Below, one piece after another: positions 5,937-11,693 of a DNA stretch of 14,802 nt. The stretch spans positions 1 through 14,802 of the forward strand of contig JACPLZ010000023.1 in NCBI GenBank assembly GCA_016186245.1, given 5' to 3'. The DNA is from Candidatus Peregrinibacteria bacterium. Its GTDB lineage: Bacteria > Patescibacteriota > Gracilibacteria > UBA1369 > LOWO2-01-FULL-3. The notes beneath the pieces are model-generated. The model had not been told where the DNA came from. It did not search any database and saw only the letters and a program-made list of their open reading frames with translations. The translations under genes and the position numbers were made by a program. Position 1 is the stretch's first letter; the number at the start of each line of letters is the position of its first letter.

Positions 5937-6509
5937 ATGAAAAAAAATATTTTCATATTCCATGGCACTGAAGGATATCCAGAAGAAAATTGGTTTCCCT
6001 GGATGAAAAAAAAACTGGAGCAAAAAGGATATAGCGTCTTTGTTCCTCAATTCCCAACACCTCCAGCAATACCGGCAAAAATTGTAGAATGGTTTGATGT
6101 ACTTGAAAAGTATAAGCAATACATCAACGAAGATACAGTTTTCATTGGACATAGTTTGGGTGGAATTTTTCTACTGCGAGTCCTTGAAAAATTAAGGCAT
6201 CCCGTTAAGGCAGCTTTTTTTGTTGGCACTCCCATCGGTATTGAACCGATTGTCAATTATGACAGAGATAAAAGCTTTAGTGGTTTTTCGTTTGAATGGA
6301 CTATTATCAGGAAGAAGGCTCGACATTTTGAGGTTTTTCAATCGGACGATGATCCGTGTGTCGGGTTAGAAAATGGCAGTGAGCTCGCGAAGAATCTTGA
6401 CGTTATGCTTACTTTTGTACCTAATGCTGGCCACTTTAACAAAAATGCAGGTTATACTAAGTTTGAAAAATTGAGAGATAGAATTTTGAAGGTTCTTGAA
6501 GACGAGTAA
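5937..6509 (+). CDS. RBBP9/YdeN-type alpha/beta serine hydrolase
   Basis: The 190-residue product is a small alpha/beta-hydrolase. It has the oxyanion-strand start IFIFHGTEGYPEENWFPWMK, the nucleophile elbow GHSLGG (S73), an Asp in SDDDPCV (D138 or D139) and the catalytic His in AGHFN (H166). The order, the short length and the early HG...W.PW motif match the RBBP9/YdeN family of single-domain serine hydrolases, whose natural substrates are poorly known. There is no signal peptide, so it is cytoplasmic. The frame is open upstream into the tRNA, but ATG 5937 begins the conserved fold exactly. It follows the tRNA by 18 bases and shows an extended -10 with a probable leaderless start. A weak AT-rich hairpin after the stop is not a convincing terminator. 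Confidence 0.88.
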   Translation: MKKNIFIFHGTEGYPEENWFPWMKKKLEQKGYSVFVPQFPTPPAIPAKIVEWFDVLEKYKQYINEDTVFIGHSLGGIFLLRVLEKLRHPVKAAFFVGTPIGIEPIVNYDRDKSFSGFSFEWTIIRKKARHFEVFQSDDDPCVGLENGSELAKNLDVMLTFVPNAGHFNKNAGYTKFEKLRDRILKVLEDE

Positions 6510-6614
6510 AGCATTATTGATAAATAATAGACCTGGGAAATGGCTCAATTATCGCCCTCCAAAAGAAGTCTTCTTAAAAAGTTGCGTTTCGAACCTGTAT
6601 CTATGCACTCCATA

Positions 6615-6642
6615 TTGACAATCCCATAAAATATGCTATCCT
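6615..6642 (+). promoter_or_regulatory. Sigma70-type promoter of the 162-residue orphan gene
   Basis: A perfect TTGACA (6615-6620), a 16-base spacer and TATCCT (6637-6642, 4 of 6) precede the ATG at 6668. The predicted start near 6649 leaves a leader of about 19 bases with no SD. The rest of the 158-base gap before it holds nothing I recognise. Confidence 0.55.
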
Positions 6643-6667
6643 GTGGTTCTACCAATTATCCAATATC

Positions 6668-7156
6668 ATGAAATATCTGGTGGCAAACAGTGAGGATGGA
6701 ATGGAGAGGTCTGCTGATAAAATGGCAAAACCTGATAACAGCGGAGCGGAATCTTTACCTGTTCTTGACACCGGTGATCTTGCCAAGGTTGTAAACCTGT
6801 TTCACCGCATATGTAGTATAACCCTTGGCGGTGATCAAATTACCGTATCACTTCTTCCGCATTTTCTTGATCTCCATTTGGAATCCGCGCAATTCGGCAA
6901 AATTATTATTGTTATACGCCGTGGAGATAAGCCTGAAATAATGAGAATTGTATTATGGAATGAAGATGCTTCCAAATATAGCATTGTATACCAGTCATCG
7001 GTTGGCGGTTGGGAATCTAAAAATGCCGGAATAACCCAAGAGAATATCGATGCGCTGACAGCATCTCTTGAAAATTTTTTATTGGATTGTGATCCTGAAA
7101 ACAGCCAGACCGTAGAAGGTATAACCGGAGCAACAAGGGCTAAACTTGTTGAATAA
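6668..7156 (+). CDS. Hypothetical protein, 162 residues
   Basis: I do not recognise this protein. It has no signal peptide or membrane helix and should be cytoplasmic. Residues 1-35 are polar and probably disordered. Residues about 38-52 and 60-72 look helical, followed by a beta-hairpin core (KIIIVIRRG, IMRIVLWN, YSIVYQSS) and a helix at 122-139 (TQENIDALTASLENFLLD). The fold seems to be alpha+beta and compact. Support that it is real comes from the near-consensus promoter 26 bases upstream, full-length openness, and tight packing against the convergent hflX (15 bases between stops). No SD is present. It may be a lineage-specific gene. Confidence 0.7.
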   Translation: MKYLVANSEDGMERSADKMAKPDNSGAESLPVLDTGDLAKVVNLFHRICSITLGGDQITVSLLPHFLDLHLESAQFGKIIIVIRRGDKPEIMRIVLWNEDASKYSIVYQSSVGGWESKNAGITQENIDALTASLENFLLDCDPENSQTVEGITGATRAKLVE

Positions 7157-7171
7157 AGAAAGATTGGAAAT

Positions 7172-8428
7172 TTATAACGAAAGTGAATTGATTTTTGCAA
7201 TCACTTCATCAAGCCTTATTTTTTCCATTGCGGAGACGAAAATGGGATCAAATTTTCCGTAATCTTTTTTCAGGCTTTTGATCAGTTCTAAGGCGGATTC
7301 TCTTTTGGATTCGTTAAACCAGCCGAGGATCATGGCAGTTTCAGCGCCGGCTTTGAGCAGGGTGCGTTTGCCCCGTGGACGGCGGCGCATGAATAATAAT
7401 TTTCCGCCGAGCATGTCTATCTTATTGAAGACATAAATTTTTGGGCGGTCGTGCAGGCCAAGCTGGTCGAGAATTTCTTCCACAATGCCAATTTTTTTAT
7501 GAATCTGTTCATCGGCCACATCAATTACATGAATGATAATGTCAGCCTCTATTGTTTCGGCGAGCGTGGATTTAAAAGCCTGGATAAGGTCCGGCGGCAA
7601 ATCCTGGATAAAACCGATCGTGTAGGAAATCAGAATCTGCCGGCCCGGAATATATTTAGGCGACCCATCGGATAAATTTTCATTTGGAATGTAAATCTGG
7701 CCGATGCGCGTATCCAGTGTGGCAAAAAGTTTGTCCGCTATATAAACATCTTTTCCGGTTAAAGCTTTGAGAAGTGAACTTTTCCCCGCGTTGGTGTAGC
7801 CGACAAGGGCAACTGTTTTGAAATTCTGGCGGCGCCGGCGGAGCCGATGCCCCTGCTGGATGGTATCGTAATGCTCCAGTTTTTTTAAAATCGCCAATTC
7901 CTGCCTGCGCAGGTGGCGTTTCATTATCTCAATGTTGGCTTCGCCGGCGCCGCCCCTCACTCCCACCGCGCCTGTCTGCTGGGAAAGCTCCATGCCCATT
8001 CCAAAAATCCTTGGCCCCATATGCCTGATACTGGCCAATTCTATCTGCAATTTCGCTTCGCTGCTCACGGCATGTTTATCAAAAATTTTCAGAATCAGGT
8101 CTACCCTATCCCATGTTTTCGTATGCAATTTTGCCTTTCGCAATATTTCATCAAGGTTAAAAATCTGCCGCGGTTTTAACAGATTATTCACCACTAAAAT
8201 ATCCGCCCCTTCCCTGCGGGCAATTTCCACAATTTCATCAACCTTTCCCTTTCCCACATAGGTCGCATAATCCGGAATCGATTTTTTTTGAAAAACTTTG
8301 ACCACGGCTATGCCTCCGTATGTGTTAATCAGACTCTCCAGTTCCTCCAGGCGTTTTACCGCTTCCAGCCTGGAAGTTTTAGGATCGATCACATCAACTA
8401 AAATTGCTTTTGTTTGGTGGGCCGGCAC
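7172..8428 (-). CDS. hflX: Ribosome-associated GTPase HflX with altered G3 motif
   Basis: HflX binds the 50S subunit and splits stalled ribosomes. The 418-residue product has the N-terminal HflX domain (VGKGKVDEI, residues 58-66), the family signature TGAVGVRGGAGE (152-163), a helical linker, and a GTPase domain: G1 GYTNAGKSS (210-218), G2 T237 in FATLDT, G4 NKID (335-338) and G5 SA (399-400). The G3 motif, DTVGFI in the family, reads YTIGFI (269-274), losing the Asp that contacts Mg-water. About 35-40 extra residues lie between G4 and G5, including a basic MRRRPRGKR stretch. The start is GTG 8428; no ATG, GTG or TTG lies upstream before an in-frame stop. A TACAAT box seven bases before it suggests a leaderless mRNA. 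It is divergent from the 65-residue gene. Confidence 0.95.
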   Translation of the reverse strand: MPAHQTKAILVDVIDPKTSRLEAVKRLEELESLINTYGGIAVVKVFQKKSIPDYATYVGKGKVDEIVEIARREGADILVVNNLLKPRQIFNLDEILRKAKLHTKTWDRVDLILKIFDKHAVSSEAKLQIELASIRHMGPRIFGMGMELSQQTGAVGVRGGAGEANIEIMKRHLRRQELAILKKLEHYDTIQQGHRLRRRRQNFKTVALVGYTNAGKSSLLKALTGKDVYIADKLFATLDTRIGQIYIPNENLSDGSPKYIPGRQILISYTIGFIQDLPPDLIQAFKSTLAETIEADIIIHVIDVADEQIHKKIGIVEEILDQLGLHDRPKIYVFNKIDMLGGKLLFMRRRPRGKRTLLKAGAETAMILGWFNESKRESALELIKSLKKDYGKFDPIFVSAMEKIRLDEVIAKINSLSL

Positions 8429-8435
8429 TTTGGAA

Positions 8436-8464
8436 ATTGTATCTTCAATTGCCTGATTTGAAAA
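8436..8464 (-). promoter_or_regulatory. Probable leaderless promoter of hflX
   Basis: On the minus strand TTTTCA (8464-8459, 4 of 6), a 17-base spacer and TACAAT (8441-8436, 5 of 6) are followed by seven bases and the GTG start codon. Transcription would begin at or one base before the GTG. The -35 box overlaps that of the divergent promoter at 8458-8486. Confidence 0.42.
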
Positions 8465-8486
8465 GATGTGGTTGAATTGGAATAAT
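8458..8486 (+). promoter_or_regulatory. Sigma70-type promoter of the 65-residue membrane protein
   Basis: TTGAAA (8458-8463, 5 of 6), a 17-base spacer and AATAAT (8481-8486, 5 of 6) precede the ATG at 8501. The predicted start near 8493 leaves only about eight leader bases. The -35 box is shared with the divergent hflX promoter. Confidence 0.5.
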
Positions 8487-8500
8487 TTAACCCCCTCACA

Positions 8501-8698
8501 ATGTCCAATGGACTATGCGCAGTATGCCGCTGGGTGGCTCCGTTCATTCTGCTGGCTACGGCTGGGCTTCTGCTCCTTGTAAATCTTGAAGTGTTGACCG
8601 GCAGTTTTGCCACATTCGTCGGCAGCTGGTGGCCGCTCGGTATCGGTTTGTATGCTTTGGCCGGCTTTTGTCCGTGCCACAGCTGCAAGATGGAATAA
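8501..8698 (+). CDS. Small Cys-rich two-helix membrane protein
   Basis: The 65-residue product has two hydrophobic segments (about residues 12-29 and 39-56) joined by a short turn ending in SWWPLGIG. The pattern resembles the LiaI-LiaF-like/DUF5668 transmembrane hairpin (hydrophobic run, N-L, then a WWPL-type motif). Function is unknown. Five cysteines flank the hairpin: C6 and C9 (CAVC) before helix 1, and C57, C59 and C62 (CPCHSC, with H60) after helix 2. Both ends should lie on the same membrane face, so the cysteines could form a metal or redox site; this is inference. It has its own promoter (8458-8486) and an intrinsic terminator (8728-8762), which supports a real monocistronic gene. 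No SD is present. Confidence 0.75.
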   Translation: MSNGLCAVCRWVAPFILLATAGLLLLVNLEVLTGSFATFVGSWWPLGIGLYALAGFCPCHSCKME

Positions 8699-8724
8699 TT
8701 GATTTTAGAATTCCATTTGATTCG

Positions 8725-8730
8725 TATAAA
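8725..8730 (+). promoter_or_regulatory. Possible -10 box for a leaderless ligase mRNA
   Basis: TATAAA (5 of 6) ends eight bases before the ATG at 8739, so a transcript would start at about 8737-8739. That start would remove the 5' arm of the terminator hairpin and let the ligase mRNA escape it. The -35 is weak (TTGATT at 8699-8704 with a 20-base spacer). Confidence 0.35.
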
Positions 8731-8762
8731 ATGAGCCCATGCGGCTCATTTTATTTTTTTTT
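8728..8762 (+). terminator. Intrinsic terminator after the 65-residue gene, overlapping the next start codon
   Basis: AAAATGAGCC (8728-8737) pairs perfectly with GGCTCATTTT (8743-8752) around the loop CATGC, followed by A and nine Ts (8754-8762). This is a textbook rho-independent terminator for the gene ending at 8698. The ATG of the downstream ligase gene (8739-8741) is in the loop. Confidence 0.85.
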
Positions 8763-10520
8763 ACAGTTTTCTGGTTATTTTCCATTTTTAACGGGACGTA
8801 CATGAAGTACGACTACGGCGGAGGGTATCCGGTGCTAATTGTTTTTGGCGTGTTGTTGCCGGTTTTTGCGTTTTTAAATCGCCGCGAAAGACATGAAAAA
8901 TGTTTGCTGGAAACAGTAGCGTTGCTTATTTTTGCCGCCGCGCTGATTTTGTCTTTTATTTTTTCCCAGGCAAAAGCATTTGGATTTAGCGAAGTTTTGG
9001 CTTATCTGCTTGCAATATGTTTTTATCTTATTTTTGCCCACGGAAAAAATTTTCCACAAAAAATCCTGACAGTAATTAAATTTTCCGCAGTCGTTGGAGC
9101 CATGATCGGCTTTTATTTCTATATAATGCGTGCCGAGCCGCGTATGTTTGGGCCGTTTTTCAATAAAGTCTATCATTCCCATGTATGGCCGAACGCCTTT
9201 GCTCTTTTTTTGGTAATGGTGTGGCCGCTTTTCCTTGCGGCAAAGAGAAAAATCTGGCCAATTGTATTTATCGGATTTTTGCTTTCCGCCCTGCTGCTAA
9301 CTTATTCGCGGGGCGCTTTGATTGTCCTTGGCGGGCAGCTTTTCCTGCTGCTGATATATTTCCGGCGAAAATTAAATTTAAAAAATGCAGGAAAAATAAT
9401 GCTTACCGCGCTGCTGGCGGCTGGGATTTTTTTTGGAACGAATTATATCCGCGCGCTGCGATATGATGTCATCGACGTAAAAGAGCGCGCCTCTTTCGGC
9501 AACAATGAAAGTCTGACATCAAAACGGGAAAGAGTGGATTTCTGGCTGGGTTCCATTCAGCTCATAAAAGAAAAACCATTTTTCGGCTGGGGGCCTTACA
9601 GTTTCCGTGAGGCATACAACCCTATTCAAAAAACATTTTTGGGAACTTCCGATCACCCCCATAATGTTTTCCTGAAAATCGGCGCGGAAAACGGGTTGAT
9701 CGCGCTATCGGCATATCTTGTTTTTCTCGCAGCAATTTTTGTTACTGTTGTGCGTCGTTTCGGCTCTCTGGATAAAGATAAAAAGGATTTCGTATATATT
9801 CTCGGCGTGGCAATTGCAGGATCTTTTGCGCATAACCTCATAGATTATAATTTTAATTTTTTTGAGAATTTACTGCTGCTTTTTATTTTGCTTGCTATGG
9901 TGAGATCCATTGTTGTGAAAAAAAACGAAAAGAAAAATATTTCCGTGAATATTTTTGCCGTTTTGCTTGCGCTGATTTGCTGGTATGAAGGGACCATTCT
10001 TCTCATGCAGGAATTCAAAGATCCCGCATATCTGGGAAAGTCATTGTTCCCTCGTTATTATTATTCGACATATGCTGACAAAGCGATTCAGAGGAATGAT
10101 CTCGGTCGCGCCGCGGAACTGCTTGATCGCCAATTACAGCTGGATCCGCTGGATGCCCAATCATGGTATCTGCAGGGAGTAATTGCCTGCAGGCAGAAAA
10201 ATCAGGGAAAATGCCGCACAAATTTACAGCAGGCAATGAAGCTGAATCCTATGAACGACCTTATATACTATAGGGATTATTTGAAAATAACCGATGATCC
10301 GGAAATTTTGCAAAAGGCGTTTGATCTTGTGCAGAATTACTTTCAGCTGGTGGAATATAATGTGCACTTTACCGGATACACCGGCAATGTGGAGGCTGCT
10401 TCCGGACTGATTGATATTCTGATGAAGAAGATACCGATGGAAAATTGGAACGGGTTGCCGGAAAAAAGAAAAAGGATGTTGGAGAAAGCGATGAGGCTTA
10501 GAGAAACTAAAACTTTTTAA
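8739..10520 (+). CDS. O-antigen ligase / Wzy_C family membrane protein with C-terminal TPR
   Basis: The 593-residue protein has about ten to twelve hydrophobic segments and the family hallmark in a periplasmic-type loop: GWGPYSFREAYNP (283-295) and SDHPHNVFLKIGAENG (304-319), with H306 and H308. TYSRGA (189-193) carries the Arg seen in WaaL-type ligases. Residues about 454-509 form a TPR-like pair (AAELLDRQLQLDPLDAQSW, then a KLNP repeat). Family members join lipid-linked glycans to lipid A cores or to proteins, or polymerise them. In an SLH-bearing organism, attachment to S-layer protein is a plausible role, but this is inference. ATG 8739 keeps the first membrane helix; ATG 8802 would drop it and avoid the terminator loop. 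No SD. The gene ends just before the tandem repeat array. Confidence 0.88.
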   Translation: MRLILFFFTVFWLFSIFNGTYMKYDYGGGYPVLIVFGVLLPVFAFLNRRERHEKCLLETVALLIFAAALILSFIFSQAKAFGFSEVLAYLLAICFYLIFAHGKNFPQKILTVIKFSAVVGAMIGFYFYIMRAEPRMFGPFFNKVYHSHVWPNAFALFLVMVWPLFLAAKRKIWPIVFIGFLLSALLLTYSRGALIVLGGQLFLLLIYFRRKLNLKNAGKIMLTALLAAGIFFGTNYIRALRYDVIDVKERASFGNNESLTSKRERVDFWLGSIQLIKEKPFFGWGPYSFREAYNPIQKTFLGTSDHPHNVFLKIGAENGLIALSAYLVFLAAIFVTVVRRFGSLDKDKKDFVYILGVAIAGSFAHNLIDYNFNFFENLLLLFILLAMVRSIVVKKNEKKNISVNIFAVLLALICWYEGTILLMQEFKDPAYLGKSLFPRYYYSTYADKAIQRNDLGRAAELLDRQLQLDPLDAQSWYLQGVIACRQKNQGKCRTNLQQAMKLNPMNDLIYYRDYLKITDDPEILQKAFDLVQNYFQLVEYNVHFTGYTGNVEAASGLIDILMKKIPMENWNGLPEKRKRMLEKAMRLRETKTF

Positions 10521-10526
10521 ATTATT

Positions 10527-10749
10527 GACATAGATCCTGAACCAAGTTCAGGATGACACAGAAACAAGTTCAGGATTACACAGAAACAAGTTCAGGATGA
10601 CACAGAAACAAGTTCAGGATTACACAGAAACAAGTTCAGGATGACACAGAAACAAGTTCAGGATTACACAGAAACAAGTTCAGGATGACACAAAAGGATG
10701 ACACAGAAACAAGTTCAGGATTACACAGAAACAAGTTCAGGATGACACA
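10527..10749 (+). repeat. Tandem array of a 22-bp unit derived from the palindromic repeat
   Basis: The array opens with a full 34-base palindromic element (10527-10560; stem ATCCTGAAC/GTTCAGGAT, loop CAA). It continues with units of 22 bases containing CAAGTTCAGGATKACACAG. Complete or nearly complete units start at 10562, 10584, 10606, 10628, 10650, 10672, 10707 and 10729, and a 14-base truncated unit lies at 10693-10706. The variable base K alternates strictly T, G, T, G, so the true expanded module is a 44-base dimer. The tandem units keep only the 3' half of the palindrome. The array fills the gap between the ligase stop (10520) and the HAD start (10755). Confidence 0.93.
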
Positions 10750-10754
10750 AAAAT

Positions 10755-11609
10755 ATGAAATTCAAAGCGGCAATGTTTGATTTTGACGGTACGGTGACGG
10801 AAAAAGGCGTGTGGACACCTTCGCCGAAGATGACTGATGCCCTGATTTTGCTGGCACAAAAAATGCCGATTGGGTTTTGCACCGGACGGCAACTGGAGTC
10901 TTTTAAAAGGCGCGGTCTGACAGAGTTATTGAGAGAAATCAAACCGGAAATGCGCCGTTCTTTCATGAAAAATTTATTTTTATTCGCCGAAAACGGCTCT
11001 ATAGGCTACAGTTTCAATCCAAAAATTGAGGATTTTGAGGAGTTTTATCGAGTAGAGTGGCCGGAAAAGTTCGTTCAAAGAGAAAAATTGCGGACGATAA
11101 TCGGCAAGGCGGTAAAAGATTATGGTGAGGTTTATTACGATACACATAAGGTTGTCATTGTCATAAGAACAAATTTGCATGACATGTATGAACTGAATAT
11201 CGATGAAGTATATAAACTTTCAGGCAAAATTTTTAAAATATGCAAAAAAATTTTATTGAAGATTGACCCTGATTTTGAAAAATATCTGCACATTGGAGAT
11301 TCCGGAATTGGAGCAATAATATGTCCGGCTGATGGTGATAAAGACAGGGCAATAAAAGAATTTGCCTCGTTTTTGAGAAAGTATAAAGACATTAAAATCG
11401 GCAGGAAGGCAAGGGAAATTCTGGCTGTTGGCGATCGCCCGCTTGCTGGTGGAAATGATTACTATTTTTTAAATGGCTCCTATGGAACCGCATACACGGT
11501 TGGTGATTTCACAGGAGTAAAATGGCCAAAACCGGTCATGGACGGACACAACCGAAGGCTGTTAAATTCACAGGGTACTTTGTATCTCTTAAATACATTA
11601 TTGGCGTAG
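10755..11609 (+). CDS. HAD-IIB family phosphatase, phosphomannomutase/sugar-phosphatase-like
   Basis: The 284-residue product carries all four HAD motifs: I DFDGTVT (D9 nucleophile, D11 acid/base), II FCTGR (T43), III K196 in GDKDRAI, and IV VGDRPLAGGND (D227, D235). A mixed alpha/beta cap between motifs II and III (about residues 80-190) puts it in class IIB with phosphomannomutase, sucrose- and trehalose-phosphate phosphatases. The GD...GGND form of motif IV is closest to eukaryotic-type phosphomannomutase (GDKT.PGGND). Substrate is unknown; a sugar phosphate is likely. It is cytoplasmic with no signal peptide. The ATG follows the last repeat unit by five bases and has no SD, so the repeat array forms its upstream region. 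Transcription may come from within or before the array. Confidence 0.85.
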   Translation: MKFKAAMFDFDGTVTEKGVWTPSPKMTDALILLAQKMPIGFCTGRQLESFKRRGLTELLREIKPEMRRSFMKNLFLFAENGSIGYSFNPKIEDFEEFYRVEWPEKFVQREKLRTIIGKAVKDYGEVYYDTHKVVIVIRTNLHDMYELNIDEVYKLSGKIFKICKKILLKIDPDFEKYLHIGDSGIGAIICPADGDKDRAIKEFASFLRKYKDIKIGRKAREILAVGDRPLAGGNDYYFLNGSYGTAYTVGDFTGVKWPKPVMDGHNRRLLNSQGTLYLLNTLLA

Positions 11610-11635
11610 GCAGGTCATCGTAAATTAAAAACCCA

Positions 11636-11665
11636 TTGACTCGCGATGGCATTATTCTTTAGTAT
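11636..11665 (+). promoter_or_regulatory. Candidate promoter of the large SLH gene
   Basis: TTGACT (11636-11641, 5 of 6), an 18-base spacer and TAGTAT (11660-11665, 4 of 6) precede the ATG at 11694, giving a leader of about 22 bases without an SD. The gap after the HAD gene (11610-11693) shows no terminator. Confidence 0.4.
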
Positions 11666-11693
11666 TGGCCTCCTGTAATTTAAAAATATACAT

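Noticed and set aside
5709..6152. Minus-strand ORF of 147 residues containing WAWLESNQRPIGYEPTALTP
   Set aside because: It is the antisense translation of the tRNA, a well-known spurious protein pattern, and overlaps the hydrolase gene.
6553..6585. Terminator-like AAGAAGTCTTCTT palindrome after the hydrolase
   Set aside because: The palindrome leaves almost no loop and is followed by A rather than T, so it is not convincing.
8398..8688. Minus-strand ORF of 96 residues over the 65-residue gene
   Set aside because: It overlaps hflX and the small gene, has no family pattern, and the plus-strand gene has a promoter, a terminator and convincing membrane helices.
10527..10749. CRISPR array
   Set aside because: The 22-base units are contiguous and there are no unique spacers; no cas gene is nearby. 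It is a tandem repeat.
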